From positions 21,693 through 85,692 of the forward strand of contig JBMFWD010000008.1 in NCBI GenBank assembly GCA_049965615.1: a stretch of DNA of 64,000 nt. Reading direction: 5' to 3'. Each line of letters opens with the position of its first letter. Position 1 is the stretch's first letter. A program made the translations under genes and the position numbers. Positions 1 to 8,752 of the stretch are shown here, piece by piece. This DNA comes from Acidobacterium sp049965615. Its GTDB lineage: Bacteria > Acidobacteriota > Terriglobia > Terriglobales > Acidobacteriaceae. Below the pieces are notes generated by a model. The model saw nothing but the letters and a program-made list of their open reading frames with translations. It did no database searches and was not told the DNA's origin.

Positions 1-581
1 TTGGCGGTGTGATTTACGCCGAGAGCGCGGACAAGGCGGCGCGTTTCATCATGGACTGCAATCAGAATCTGATTCCGCTGATTTTTCTGCATGACGTGAA
101 CGGTTTCATGGTGGGCCGGGATGCGGAGTGGAGCGGGATTATCCGGTCGGGCGCGAAGATGGTGACTACGGTATCGAACTCGGTGGTGCCGAAGATTTCC
201 GTGATCGTGGGCGGGTCATTTGGCGCGGGGAATTACGCGATGTGCGGGAAGGCGTATGACCCGCGATTTATTTTTGCGTGGCCGACGGCGCGGTACGCGG
301 TGATGAGCGGGGCTTCGGCGGCGAACACGCTGGTGGAGCTGCGAATTCGCCAACTGGAGCGGGGCGGCAAGAAGCTGAGCGAGAAAGAGAAGCAGGAACT
401 GAAGGCGAGTATCCAGGCGACGTATGCCGAGCAGACGGATTGCCGTTATGCGGCGGCGCGGCTGTGGGTGGATGCGGTGATTGATCCGGCGCGGACCCGG
501 GAAACGCTGATTGCGTCGCTCGAGGCGGTTGCGGTGAATCCGGAGGTGGCGGTGTTTCATCCGGGATTGCTGCAGACCTGA
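1..581 (+). CDS. Acyl-CoA carboxylase, carboxyltransferase (beta) subunit, 3' part
   Basis: This is the C-terminal ~193 residues of a biotin-dependent acyl-CoA carboxylase beta subunit, which moves CO2 from carboxybiotin to an acyl-CoA. The gene enters from the left edge in frame, with codons starting at base 3, so its start lies outside the window. The glycine-rich stretch GGSFGAGNYAMCG followed by a WP-x-AR segment is typical of the crotonase-like carboxyltransferase fold and closest to methylcrotonyl-CoA carboxylase beta chains. The downstream HMG-CoA lyase and enoyl-CoA hydratase genes support a role in leucine breakdown. A propionyl- or geranyl-CoA carboxylase beta chain cannot be excluded from this fragment. 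The biotin-carrying alpha subunit is not visible here. Confidence 0.85.
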   Translation, partial: GGVIYAESADKAARFIMDCNQNLIPLIFLHDVNGFMVGRDAEWSGIIRSGAKMVTTVSNSVVPKISVIVGGSFGAGNYAMCGKAYDPRFIFAWPTARYAVMSGASAANTLVELRIRQLERGGKKLSEKEKQELKASIQATYAEQTDCRYAAARLWVDAVIDPARTRETLIASLEAVAVNPEVAVFHPGLLQT

Positions 582-661
582 GGGCGCATTTTTTTAGAAG
601 TTAGGAAATGATAGTGGGAAGATAGCCAGAAAGACGCTATGCTAATGCGGTAAAGGTACTT

Positions 662-1060
662 ATGAGTCCCCAACGCGCTTCCTCTTCCTACCAACGCCAG
701 CGGAAGGCCGCAGACGAGCCGACGATTGTGTCGCTGCTGTGGCCGATTGTGCTGGGCGTACTGTTTACCTTTCTGGCGCTTCGGATCGGTGGCATGCTTG
801 CGCTGATGGGGCAGGAGCAGTTTTCTGTGCTGTATCCCTGGGTGGCGCTGGTGAAGTCGCCGACGGTGGGCATCAGTTACGGCTCGGCGACGGCGATTGG
901 CCAGATGCTGATGTATTTCCAGTTTCCCTTGTACGGGTTTATCGGGGGAGCGGTGCTTTACATGAGTAACAGCGTCACGCGGGCATTTTTTACCGTGTTC
1001 AGCGTGCACCTGGTCGCGCTGATTATCTTTATTGCGATTTCGATCTTCACGGGCGCGTAG
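662..1060 (+). CDS. Hypothetical three-helix membrane protein
   Basis: I do not recognise this 132-residue protein. It has a basic, serine/arginine-rich N-terminus of about 20 residues, then three hydrophobic segments (roughly residues 24-48, 76-98 and 106-130), so it should be an integral inner-membrane protein. The ATG at 662 is preceded by AAAGG at suitable spacing. It sits 80 bases after the carboxylase gene and 31 bases before HMG-CoA lyase, all on one strand, so it is probably co-transcribed with the leucine catabolism genes. Nothing in the sequence links it directly to that pathway. It has no cysteine pairs or charged membrane motifs that would suggest a transporter. Confidence 0.7.
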   Translation: MSPQRASSSYQRQRKAADEPTIVSLLWPIVLGVLFTFLALRIGGMLALMGQEQFSVLYPWVALVKSPTVGISYGSATAIGQMLMYFQFPLYGFIGGAVLYMSNSVTRAFFTVFSVHLVALIIFIAISIFTGA

Positions 1061-1091
1061 TCGGGCGCGGTGAAATGCCGTAAGCTGTGGT

Positions 1092-1979
1092 GTGGCCGAT
1101 TCAAAAACAGAAACCGTAAAGCTGATTGAGTGTCCCCGCGATGCGTGGCAGGGGCTTACGAAGACCATTCCCGCAGAAGTGAAGGCGGATTACCTGCGCG
1201 CGCTGGTGGCGGCGGGGTTTCGGCACATTGACGCCGTTTCGTTTGTGTCACCGAAGGCGGTGCCGCAGATGGCGGACGCCGAGCAGGTGCTGGATTTTCT
1301 GGATGCTCCGGACGGTGTGGAGATTATCGGCATAGTGGTGAACGCCAGGGGTGCGGAGCGAGCGATTGCGACGCAGGCGGTGGCGACGCTGGGGTATCCG
1401 TATTCGATTTCTGCTGGATTTTTGCGCCGGAACCAGAACCAGTCGCCGGAAGAGGCGGTGGAGGTGATGGAACAGATTGGGGAGGCGGCCTACAAGGCGG
1501 GGCTGGATTTTGTGGTGTACATTTCGATGGCATTTGGGAATCCGTACGGCGATGTGTGGGATACGGAGGAAGTGGCGGCGGCGTGCGATTTGCTGGCGGA
1601 CAGCGGGGTGAAGCAGATTTCGCTGGCGGATACGGTTGGGCTGGCGACGCCGAAAGAGGTGCACGATGTGACGCATGCGGCGCTGGGCGCGCTGCCGGAC
1701 AACGTAGAGCTGGGACTGCATCTGCATGCGCGGCCGCAGGAGAGCGCGGCGAAGATTGTTGCGGGATTCCGTGCCGGCTGCAGGAGGTTTGATACGGCGA
1801 TTGGGGGGCTTGGCGGTTGTCCGTTTGCGCAGGACTCGCTGGTGGGGAACGTAGCGACGGAGGTTGCGCTGGAGGAATTGAGGCGGTTGAGCGCAGGCTT
1901 GCCGAGGCTGGAACCACTGGATTCGCTGGTGACGGCGACGCGCGCGATAGAAGAGAAGTTTGGGTTGACTCGGCAGTAG
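1092..1979 (+). CDS. mvaB: Hydroxymethylglutaryl-CoA lyase
   Basis: This 295-residue TIM-barrel lyase splits HMG-CoA into acetoacetate and acetyl-CoA, the last step of leucine degradation. The family signature GLGGCPFA is at residues 239-246 and contains the catalytic cysteine (C243). The divalent-metal HxH ligands are at 210-212, and the N-terminal PRD motif carrying the catalytic arginine is near residue 16. Length matches bacterial HMG-CoA lyases. The start is GTG; no strong Shine-Dalgarno is visible, but no better start exists nearby. It lies 22 bases ahead of an enoyl-CoA hydratase gene, a pairing usual for leucine (liu-type) operons. Isopropylmalate or homocitrate synthase is unlikely because of the GGCPFA motif. 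Confidence 0.92.
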   Translation: MADSKTETVKLIECPRDAWQGLTKTIPAEVKADYLRALVAAGFRHIDAVSFVSPKAVPQMADAEQVLDFLDAPDGVEIIGIVVNARGAERAIATQAVATLGYPYSISAGFLRRNQNQSPEEAVEVMEQIGEAAYKAGLDFVVYISMAFGNPYGDVWDTEEVAAACDLLADSGVKQISLADTVGLATPKEVHDVTHAALGALPDNVELGLHLHARPQESAAKIVAGFRAGCRRFDTAIGGLGGCPFAQDSLVGNVATEVALEELRRLSAGLPRLEPLDSLVTATRAIEEKFGLTRQ

Positions 1980-2001
1980 AAGAGTTCTGCAAGGAGCAGC
2001 G

Positions 2002-2802
2002 ATGGGAGAGTTTACGACGCTTGAGACGAACCGGCAGAAGGGGATTCTGCGGGTGACGCTGAACCGGCCGGAGAAGCGAAATGCGCTGAGTCCGCAGATG
2101 ATTGAGGAGTTAACGGCAGCGCTGCGGGGCGCGGGCGAAGACGCGCGGTGCGGGGTGGTGGTGCTTACGGGCTCGGGGCCGGCGTTTTGCGCCGGGCTGG
2201 ATCTGGATCACCTGGAGAGCCTGGAGAACCGGAGCGCGGCGGAGCACCGTGAGGATTCCGAGCGGATTGCGGGGTTGTTTCGTGCGCTGTACGACTGCCC
2301 CCGGCCGACGATAGCGGCGGTGAACGGGGCGGCGATTGCGGGCGGGTGCGGGATTGCGACGCTGTGCGACTTTACGCTGGCCGTGCCGCGGGCGAAGTTT
2401 GGGTATACCGAGGTGCGGATCGGGTTTATTCCGGCGATTGTGTCGACGTTTTTGCTGGCGCAGGTGGGGGAGAAACAGGCGCGCGATCTGCTGCTGACGG
2501 GGCGTATATTTGAGGCTGCGGAGGCGTATGCGCTGGGGTTGGTGAATGAGGTGGTGGAGCCGGAAGACCTGCTGCCGGCGGCGGAGCGGCTGGCGGGGCA
2601 GTTGCTGGCGAACAGTCCCGAGGCGCTGGCGGCGACCAAGCGGCTGTTGAGCGCGAATGCCGGGGCGGCGCTGGATGGGGAGATGGAGACGGCGATCCAG
2701 GCAAATGCGGATGCTCGGCTGACGGGGGATTTTCGCGAGGGGATTCGGGCGTTTCTGGAGAAGCGCGCGCCGAAGTGGCCATCTTTGAAAATCGAGGACT
2801 GA
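2002..2802 (+). CDS. Enoyl-CoA hydratase/isomerase family protein (probable methylglutaconyl-CoA hydratase)
   Basis: This is a 266-residue crotonase-fold enzyme. The N-terminal strand VTLNRPEKRNALS, the oxyanion-hole region around the glycines of AAIAGGCGIA (near residues 109-118) and the following TEVRIGFIPA segment with its acidic catalytic residue are standard for the family. The neighbours, a carboxylase beta chain and HMG-CoA lyase, make hydration of 3-methylglutaconyl-CoA to HMG-CoA the most economical assignment, but substrate cannot be read from the sequence. An AGGAG-like site (aaggagcag) precedes the ATG at 2002. The gene probably ends the operon, because the next gene is about 195 bases further on. 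Confidence 0.88.
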   Translation: MGEFTTLETNRQKGILRVTLNRPEKRNALSPQMIEELTAALRGAGEDARCGVVVLTGSGPAFCAGLDLDHLESLENRSAAEHREDSERIAGLFRALYDCPRPTIAAVNGAAIAGGCGIATLCDFTLAVPRAKFGYTEVRIGFIPAIVSTFLLAQVGEKQARDLLLTGRIFEAAEAYALGLVNEVVEPEDLLPAAERLAGQLLANSPEALAATKRLLSANAGAALDGEMETAIQANADARLTGDFREGIRAFLEKRAPKWPSLKIED

Positions 2803-2997
2803 GGGGCGGGGCATCCCGGCGGATTGAGATTATTTGAGGCGCAAGCAGCCCGTGGCTGGCTGTTTTGGCATCCAAGGAACTGGACGGCCTGATGGCAGGC
2901 TGCTCGCCTGGGCGTGTCTTGCCATTACGCGAGGTCCGGGAATGTCCTTATTTGTAACAGAGTCAGTTATTTATTCCGCAGTACAGGAGAGCAAGAT

Positions 2998-3255
2998 ATG
3001 TTTCTGATCTGGTGGATTATCGTGGGCCTGATCGCAGGCTGGATTACGGGCAAGATCATGAAGGGCAGCGGCTACGGCGCGTTGATGGACATTGTGGTGG
3101 GTATTGTGGGCGCGGTGGTGGGCGGCTGGATTATGCGCATGCTGGGTTTCGCTGGTGCGGGCGGGATGATTTACACGATCATTGTTGCGGTGTTTGGCGC
3201 GGTGGTGCTGACGCTGATTATCCGGTTGGTGACCAAGCGGCGGATTGGGACCTAG
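2998..3255 (+). CDS. Transglycosylase-associated (GlsB/YeaQ/YmgE) family membrane protein
   Basis: This small 85-residue inner-membrane protein has three glycine-rich hydrophobic segments. The pattern GLIAGWITGKIMKG at the N-terminus, followed by GIVGAVVGGW, is diagnostic of the GlsB/YeaQ/YmgE family, linked in other bacteria to general and acid stress. The start was set at the ATG at 2998 because AGGAGA lies just upstream; a longer in-frame extension to 2914 has no ribosome site and does not resemble the family. It stands alone, with a GC-rich hairpin following its stop. Molecular function is unknown for the family. Confidence 0.85.
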   Translation: MFLIWWIIVGLIAGWITGKIMKGSGYGALMDIVVGIVGAVVGGWIMRMLGFAGAGGMIYTIIVAVFGAVVLTLIIRLVTKRRIGT

Positions 3256-3264
3256 TTCGACAGG

Positions 3265-3304
3265 CGCCCCGTGCTGGCCCGAGCGAGGCTGGTGCGGGGC
3301 GTTT
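3265..3304 (+). terminator. Possible rho-independent terminator after the YeaQ-like gene
   Basis: CGCCCCG at 3265-3271 pairs with CGGGGCG at 3295-3301, with a partly paired interior and a short T run directly after. It lies 10 bases past the stop codon. The T tract is short, so strength is uncertain. Confidence 0.4.
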
Positions 3305-3413
3305 GCTATTCGCCAATGGAGAACCCACGGCTATGCCAGGGAGGCAGCAGAAGTTCGACAATTCCGGGAAGGGGCGCAGGCTCTTTCAGGCGGGCAATTT
3401 GCGTAAGAACCTA

Positions 3414-3610
3414 TTGAAAAACTCATTAGGCCAGCTTTTGCGGGGGCTAAAGCCCCATTTTTTTTGCTGCACTTACGGCCCGACTAAAGTCGTGCCCTTG
3501 TTACGAAGCCCGTGGCGGAAGACGCAAAAGCGAGCCTGCCGCAGTGTGCGTTCAGGCCCCTTTGAGGGGCCAATCGCATAAAGCCTCCGGCTTTGCCGGA
3601 GGATAGTTAC
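3414..3610. repeat. Dispersed ~197-bp multi-hairpin repeat, copy 1
   Basis: This stretch recurs almost base for base at 37257-37451. It is a chain of small inverted repeats: GGGGCTAAAGCCCC, CGACTAAAGTCG, GGCCCCTTTGAGGGGCC and CCTCCGGCTTTGCCGGAGG. No coding sequence is apparent, and it fills most of the gap between the YeaQ-like gene and the minus-strand glycosyltransferase. It could act as a transcript-end structure for the two convergent genes, but the two near-identical copies 34 kb apart show it is a mobile or amplified element. Confidence 0.9.
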
Positions 3611-3635
3611 TTTTGCGAGAGATCGATGCGGAGGC

Positions 3636-4457
3636 TTACCGGGTGAGGCCGAGGCGTTCCAGCAGGTAGATGGGCCAGAGGATGCAGTTGCGCGCGAGGC
3701 CGATGAGCGGTTTTGGGATGAATGCCTTTACGGGCTGCAGGGCGGCGGCGACGCGGTAGCGAAGACGGGTGATGCGGAAGCTTTCCTCGGGGCCGACGGG
3801 ATTGAGGAAGACCACGCCGTGATAGCCGGGGAAGACGGCTGTCACGAGTTCGCGCTGGTGCTTCCAGCGGTTGCTGTAGTCCTGTTCGCAGCGTTCCATG
3901 TCGCGATCTTCGATGTAGTATCCGATGACTTCTTCGACTTTGCGTGAGCGGAGGTGGGGCTGGTCGGAGTAAAGGAACTGTTCGGTTGCCCGCCCTTCCA
4001 GGGGCTTGGGTGTGACGTAGCAGGGTTCGGGGCTACCGAGTAGAGGTTGATTCAGGTCGGGGGGATGTTCGGTGGATGCGAAGTTGATGATGCCGACGCG
4101 GGGATTCTGCTCCATGACGGCGATGGCGTCGCGGAGGTATTGCGGGGGGCCCTGGCAGATCCAGTCGTCCTGAATCATGAGGACGTATTTTCCGGAGCAG
4201 TGGCGGAGTCCATTATTGTTGTTGGCACCGAGGCCGCGATTTTTGGGCAGCAGGGCGAAGGTGTCGGCGGGCAGGGTGCGGATTTTCGCCTGAATTTCCG
4301 CGGGGCTGCCGTCGTCGGCGATGACGACCTGGAGGTTGGGGTAGTCGGTGTGTTCGCGGAAGGCGTGGACGGAGCGCTCGAGGTGGTGGAGGCGCTTGTA
4401 GGTGATGAAGAGGGCGGAGACCAGGGGCCATTCCGACGGAGTGGGTTGGGTGCTCAT
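3636..4457 (-). CDS. Family 2 glycosyltransferase
   Basis: This 273-residue GT-A fold enzyme transfers a sugar from an activated nucleotide donor to an unknown acceptor. The N-terminus has the usual LVSALFITYKR strand, then VVIADDGS with the conserved aspartates, then KNRGLGANNN, and a DDW motif near residue 100 takes the place of the DxD donor-metal site. The start MSTQPTPSEWP was chosen because GT homology begins directly after it; the upstream extension is low-complexity arginine-rich sequence from another frame. It lies 14 bases downstream of the DHH phosphoesterase gene on the same strand, so the two may be co-transcribed. A C-terminal hydrophobic, basic tail suggests membrane association. 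The acceptor is unknown. Confidence 0.8.
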   Translation of the reverse strand: MSTQPTPSEWPLVSALFITYKRLHHLERSVHAFREHTDYPNLQVVIADDGSPAEIQAKIRTLPADTFALLPKNRGLGANNNNGLRHCSGKYVLMIQDDWICQGPPQYLRDAIAVMEQNPRVGIINFASTEHPPDLNQPLLGSPEPCYVTPKPLEGRATEQFLYSDQPHLRSRKVEEVIGYYIEDRDMERCEQDYSNRWKHQRELVTAVFPGYHGVVFLNPVGPEESFRITRLRYRVAAALQPVKAFIPKPLIGLARNCILWPIYLLERLGLTR

Positions 4458-4471
4458 CAGGTTCTCTGATT

Positions 4472-5470
4472 TCAGGATACGGTCAAGGTTCGCTCGTGGG
4501 CGCGGAGTTCGGCGACGATTTCTGCTGCGGCCACGCGGGCATCGTCGGAGCGGTCGGGCGGGAAGGAGATGGCGCCGACGCGGGCGTGTCCGCCACCGCC
4601 GTAGCGCTCGCAGATGTTGGCGAGATTGACCATTTCTTCGGGCTTGCGTTTTGTCCATGGGTTGGAGCCGACGGAAACCTTGGTGCGGAAGCTGGATTTG
4701 GAGAGGCCGATCGAATAAGTTGCGTCGGGGTGGAGGTAGTAGGGGATGAACTTGTTGTAGCCCTCGAGCTGGCGGTCTGTGATGTCGAAGTAGATGGTGC
4801 CGTCCTGCATGGTGGAGCGGCTTTCGATGAGGGCGATCGACTCCTCGTGGCGCGCGAGCAGGGGCGGCAGGAGTTCTGCGACGAAGGGCTGCTGGAGGAC
4901 TTCGGCCAGCGGCATTTGTGTGAGCAGAGGGATGAGGCGCGGGATGAAAGCGGGATCCTGGGTGGACTCGATGACGAGGGTGAGTTTCATTGCCGGCGCG
5001 GCCATTTCGACGGCGGCTTGTGCGCTCACGTAGAGCGCTCCGTCCACGATGTCAGCCCAGTGGATGAGTTCGGCGAGGGGTTCGGTGTTCATGCCGAATT
5101 TTGTGGATGCGATGTGGGCGAGGAAGCTGCAGCAGGAAGTGTAGTCTGGATCGTAAAAGCGGCGGTTGGCGTAGCGGCCGTCGGCGATGCCGTTGAGGTA
5201 GTCCTGATTGTCTTCGGGGGTGAGGAAGGCGCTGAGGTGATGATCGAACCACCAGGTGATGGCGGGCGAGGCGGAGTATTTGAAGTCGACGATGGCGTTT
5301 TCATCGCCGATGAAGTCGGCCTCGTTGAAGAGAGCGCCGGCGCGGTGGACGAGTCCGCAGAACTCGTAGGTTGCCTCGGGGTTGACGCATTCCCGATGGA
5401 AGCGGCTGAACAGGGATGCGGAGCAGGCCCCATCGAAGCACTTGTCGTGGTAGAAAACGCGAACTTTCAA
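4472..5470 (-). CDS. DHH-superfamily phosphoesterase (NrnB/cyclic-nucleotide or exopolyphosphatase-like)
   Basis: This 332-residue protein has the two-domain plan of DHH/DHHA1 phosphoesterases. Metal-binding elements are YHDKCFDG near residues 8-15, VDFKYS near 61-66 and WFDHH at 74-78; the DHHA1 substrate motif GGGGHARVGA is at 291-300. Such enzymes hydrolyse nanoRNA, pAp or cyclic di-nucleotides with Mn2+. The overall plan, with the DHH motif followed by a long helical insert, fits the NrnB-like group best, but substrate cannot be fixed. I chose the TTG at 5470 because AGGAG lies nine bases upstream and the family N-terminus follows at once. It is divergent from the HAD phosphatase gene, with about 140 bases between. 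Confidence 0.82.
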   Translation of the reverse strand: MKVRVFYHDKCFDGACSASLFSRFHRECVNPEATYEFCGLVHRAGALFNEADFIGDENAIVDFKYSASPAITWWFDHHLSAFLTPEDNQDYLNGIADGRYANRRFYDPDYTSCCSFLAHIASTKFGMNTEPLAELIHWADIVDGALYVSAQAAVEMAAPAMKLTLVIESTQDPAFIPRLIPLLTQMPLAEVLQQPFVAELLPPLLARHEESIALIESRSTMQDGTIYFDITDRQLEGYNKFIPYYLHPDATYSIGLSKSSFRTKVSVGSNPWTKRKPEEMVNLANICERYGGGGHARVGAISFPPDRSDDARVAAAEIVAELRAHERTLTVS

Positions 5471-5608
5471 TGCGGCCAACTCCTGTGGAGAATCAAACCT
5501 CGCGGAATTTTCTAGGATTGCCGGAGTGGAGCAGTAAGTCAAGCCGATGCCGGCGGGAAATGCGGGTGTCGTAGTCTGGAGAGAAGCGTTTTCAGGGAGA
5601 GTATTCGA

Positions 5609-6220
5609 TTGGACAGCACGGGCAATGAGCCGCTGGTGATTCCAGCGAAGCCGTACAGGGCATATTTGTTTGATCTTGATGGGACGGTGGCGGACTCGAT
5701 GCCGCTGCACTGGATTTCCTGGCGGCAGGCGGTGGAGGAGGCTGGTGGGCATTTTCCGCCGGAGCTGTTTTACGAGTGGGGCGGGATGCCGCTGGTGCGG
5801 AGCGTGGAACTGCTGAACCAGAGATTTGGATACAAGATGTCTCCGCCCGAAGTGGTGCGGCGCAAGGAAGAGCTGTACTACGAACTGTTGCCGAAGCTGA
5901 AGGCGATTCCTTCGGTGCTGGCTCATGTGGAGGCGCAGCATGGGCGGATTCCGCTGGCGATTGTGTCGGGTTCGCCGCGGGCGGGGATTCATCGCTCGCT
6001 GACGCAACTGGGATTGCTGGACCGGTTTGATGTGCTGGTGGGGTCGGAAGATTATGTGCATGGGAAGCCGCATCCGGAGCCGTTTTTGACGGCGGCGCAG
6101 CGGCTGGGCGTGGAGCCGAAGGACTGCCTGGTGTTTGAGGACGCGGATGCGGGGATTGCGTCGGCGGAGGCTGCGGGGATGGACTGGGTGCGGGTTCCGG
6201 TGGTGCGGGTTACGGAGTAG
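5609..6220 (+). CDS. HAD-superfamily phosphatase / phosphoglucomutase-like hydrolase
   Basis: This 203-residue HAD hydrolase carries all four motifs: FDLDGT (nucleophile and acid aspartates, near residue 20-25), the serine of VSGSP near residue 128, the lysine in HGKPHPEPF, and EDADAGIASA with the final metal aspartates. A helical C1 cap sits between motifs I and II, as in beta-phosphoglucomutase and small sugar-phosphate phosphatases. The start is TTG, supported by AGGGAGAG just upstream. It is divergent from the DHH gene and 61 bases ahead of the penicillin-acylase gene on the same strand. Substrate is unknown; a sugar phosphate or 2-deoxyglucose-6-phosphate-like compound is typical. Confidence 0.85.
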   Translation: MDSTGNEPLVIPAKPYRAYLFDLDGTVADSMPLHWISWRQAVEEAGGHFPPELFYEWGGMPLVRSVELLNQRFGYKMSPPEVVRRKEELYYELLPKLKAIPSVLAHVEAQHGRIPLAIVSGSPRAGIHRSLTQLGLLDRFDVLVGSEDYVHGKPHPEPFLTAAQRLGVEPKDCLVFEDADAGIASAEAAGMDWVRVPVVRVTE

Positions 6221-6281
6221 CGGTTGGATTTTTGCCCGGTTGAAGAATGGGTTGTGGCGCGGATGAGAGAATAGCTGCGTC

Positions 6282-8708
6282 ATGGCCATGGATTCTTCGT
6301 TTTCTGGTAATGGAAAGCGCGGCGAGGTGCTTCGCGCAGTGCTGCTGGTCCTGCTGGTTCTGGTGGTGGTGGTTGCGATTGCGGTGGTGGTTGCGGCGTG
6401 GTGGGTGCGCCACGACATGTATGCGACGCTGCCGCAGGTGGATGGAAGCATTCCTGTGCCGGGGCTGATGGCGGCGGTGACGGTGCGGCGGGATGGGCAT
6501 GGGATTCCTCACATAGAGGCTGCGAACATGGACGACCTGCTGTTTGCGCAGGGCTACGTGACGGCGCAGGACCGGCTTTGGGAGATGGATATTGCGCGGC
6601 GTTTTGCGGCCGGGGATGTGTCGCAGATTTTTGGAGCCAAGGCGGTGGAGCATGACAAGCTGCAGCGGCTGCTGCTGATGGAGCAGACGGCGCAGCGGAT
6701 TGCGAAGTCGATGAGCCCGCGGGAGAAGCGGTATTTTGCGGATTATGCGCGGGGCGTGAATGCGTATATCGCGAGCCACAAAAATAATTTGCCGACGCCG
6801 TTTCGGGTGCTGATGTACAAGCCGCAGCCGTGGACGGTTGCGGATTCGGTGGTGATTGGGCTGAGCATGGTGCAGCGGCTGGACACCTTTTGGCCGGACA
6901 AGCTGGGGCGGGCGGAGGTGACGGCGAAGATTGGGCCGGAGCTGGCTGCGTATTTGTACCCGGTGGGCTCGAAGCGGGATCATCCGCCGGTGGAGGCGAT
7001 GCCGAAGGGGAGTTCGGCCGATGCGGCGAGCGTGGCGGGGGCGCAGTTTCGCGGGGAGTTCGGTGGGGAATTTAAGGACATGGAGCGGCTGCGGACGATT
7101 GATGGGCGTCCGGTTTGCCGGGGGTGCATCCCGGGGTCGAATGAGTGGGTGGTGAGTGGCGCGCATACGGCGAGCGGGATGCCGATGTTGTCGAACGACA
7201 TGCATCTGGAGCATCAGATTCCGGACATCTGGTACGAGGCGGATCTGGAAGCGCCGGGATTCCATGCGGCGGGTGTGACGATTCCGGGCGTGCCTTTCAT
7301 TATTGCGGGGCACAACGACCATGTGGCGTGGGGATTTACGGCGCTGTATGGCGATACGCAGGATTTGTACGTGGAGCATCTGAACGGCAAGGGCGAGTAT
7401 AAGACTGCGACGGGGTGGAAGCCGCTGAAGGAGCTGCATGAGGTGATTCCGGTGCGGGGCGGGAAGGATGTGCGGCTGACGGTGGAGATTACGGATCACG
7501 GGCCGGTGATGAACCCGATTCTGCGGCATACGCGGGAGACGGTTTCGCTGAAGTGGAACGCATTTGACGCGCAGGCGGACCGGCTGCCGCTGTACGGGCT
7601 GGATTCGGCGACAGACTGGAAGAGCTTTTGCGCGGTGTTTGCGCACTGGTGGGCCCCATCGCTGAACGTGGTGTATGCGGATGACAAGGGGAATATCGGG
7701 TATCACGCGGTGGGGTTTATTCCGTATCGGCCGCATGGGTTGATGGGTGTGCCGATTGCCGATGACCAGCATGAGTGGCAGGGGTTTATTCCCTTTGACA
7801 AGATGCCGTGGGCGTTTAACCCGAAAGACGGCCTGCTGGCTACGGCGAACTCACGGGTGACGCCGGATGGCGATCCTTATCCCGTTACGCTGGAGTGGGC
7901 CGCGCCGTATCGCAACGAGCGGATATGGAAGACGCTGAGCGGGCGCAAGGGGTTGACGGCGGCGGACATGATTGGGCTGCAGACGAGCGTGTATTCGTCA
8001 CTGGACAAGGAGATTGCCCATCGGCTGGCGGACGCGATTGAGCACTCGGAGAAGCCGGGGAAGAGATTGCGACAGGCGGCGGAGATTCTGCGGGCGTGGA
8101 ATGGGGAAATGGGGGTGAATTCGCCGGCGGCGAGCATTGTTGTGCAGACGAAGAAGGCATTCTGGCCGATGGTGCTGGAGCCGAAGCTGGGCAAGGACTG
8201 GCGGATGTACAGCTGGGGCGAGAGCGCGTACGTACAGGAAGAGATGATGATGAACGGGCCAGCGGAGTGGCTGCCAAAGAAGTACGCGAACTGGGATGAT
8301 TTTCTGGCGGCGGCGGTGCGGCGGGGGCTGAAGGAGGGTCATGCTCCGAAGGACCTGGCGAAGTGGAAGTATGGGCAGTGGCATGTGCTGGAGGTCGAGC
8401 ACCCGCTCTGGGGGCTGCTGCCGTGGTTCAAGGGCTGGACGGGCGTGGGACCGCTGCCGCAATCGGGCGGGAAGTCTACGGTAAAGCAGGTGGGGCGGAG
8501 CTTTGGACCTTCGCAGCGGTTCACGATGGACTGGGCGCATCCGGACCGGGCTACGGAGAACATTTTTATGGGTGAATCGGGTGATCCGGTGAGCCCGTGG
8601 TATCGGGACCAGTTTTCATACTGGTACGAGGGCAGGACGATGGTGCTGCCGTACGGGCAGGCGGCGGTGGCGCGGGCTACGACGCATACGCTGCGGCTGG
8701 AGCCGTGA
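6282..8708 (+). CDS. Penicillin-acylase family (S45) N-terminal-nucleophile amidohydrolase
   Basis: The product is an 808-residue precursor of the penicillin/cephalosporin/N-acyl-homoserine-lactone acylase family, which cleaves amide bonds after autocatalytic processing into two chains. A single N-terminal hydrophobic stretch (about residues 17-40) should direct it to the periplasm or anchor it there. The future beta-chain N-terminus is the serine of PGSNEWVV at residue 286, just after a spacer with a CRGC pair. The alpha chain includes the ITVRRDxHGIPHI-type opening and AQGYVTAQDRLWEMD. Length is normal. In soil bacteria such enzymes act on aryl or acyl amides or quench quorum signals; the substrate here is open. 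The next gene, FPP synthase, follows by 44 bases. Confidence 0.9.
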   Translation: MAMDSSFSGNGKRGEVLRAVLLVLLVLVVVVAIAVVVAAWWVRHDMYATLPQVDGSIPVPGLMAAVTVRRDGHGIPHIEAANMDDLLFAQGYVTAQDRLWEMDIARRFAAGDVSQIFGAKAVEHDKLQRLLLMEQTAQRIAKSMSPREKRYFADYARGVNAYIASHKNNLPTPFRVLMYKPQPWTVADSVVIGLSMVQRLDTFWPDKLGRAEVTAKIGPELAAYLYPVGSKRDHPPVEAMPKGSSADAASVAGAQFRGEFGGEFKDMERLRTIDGRPVCRGCIPGSNEWVVSGAHTASGMPMLSNDMHLEHQIPDIWYEADLEAPGFHAAGVTIPGVPFIIAGHNDHVAWGFTALYGDTQDLYVEHLNGKGEYKTATGWKPLKELHEVIPVRGGKDVRLTVEITDHGPVMNPILRHTRETVSLKWNAFDAQADRLPLYGLDSATDWKSFCAVFAHWWAPSLNVVYADDKGNIGYHAVGFIPYRPHGLMGVPIADDQHEWQGFIPFDKMPWAFNPKDGLLATANSRVTPDGDPYPVTLEWAAPYRNERIWKTLSGRKGLTAADMIGLQTSVYSSLDKEIAHRLADAIEHSEKPGKRLRQAAEILRAWNGEMGVNSPAASIVVQTKKAFWPMVLEPKLGKDWRMYSWGESAYVQEEMMMNGPAEWLPKKYANWDDFLAAAVRRGLKEGHAPKDLAKWKYGQWHVLEVEHPLWGLLPWFKGWTGVGPLPQSGGKSTVKQVGRSFGPSQRFTMDWAHPDRATENIFMGESGDPVSPWYRDQFSYWYEGRTMVLPYGQAAVARATTHTLRLEP

Positions 8709-8752
8709 GGGAGGAATTTCGGCTGCAGGTTCATTTATCATTGAGTTTGAAC

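Noticed and set aside
4472..6451. A 659-residue minus-strand frame including the DHH protein
   Set aside because: The N-terminal ~325 residues are antisense to the HAD gene and low-complexity. A TTG with AGGAG at 5470 is the credible start.
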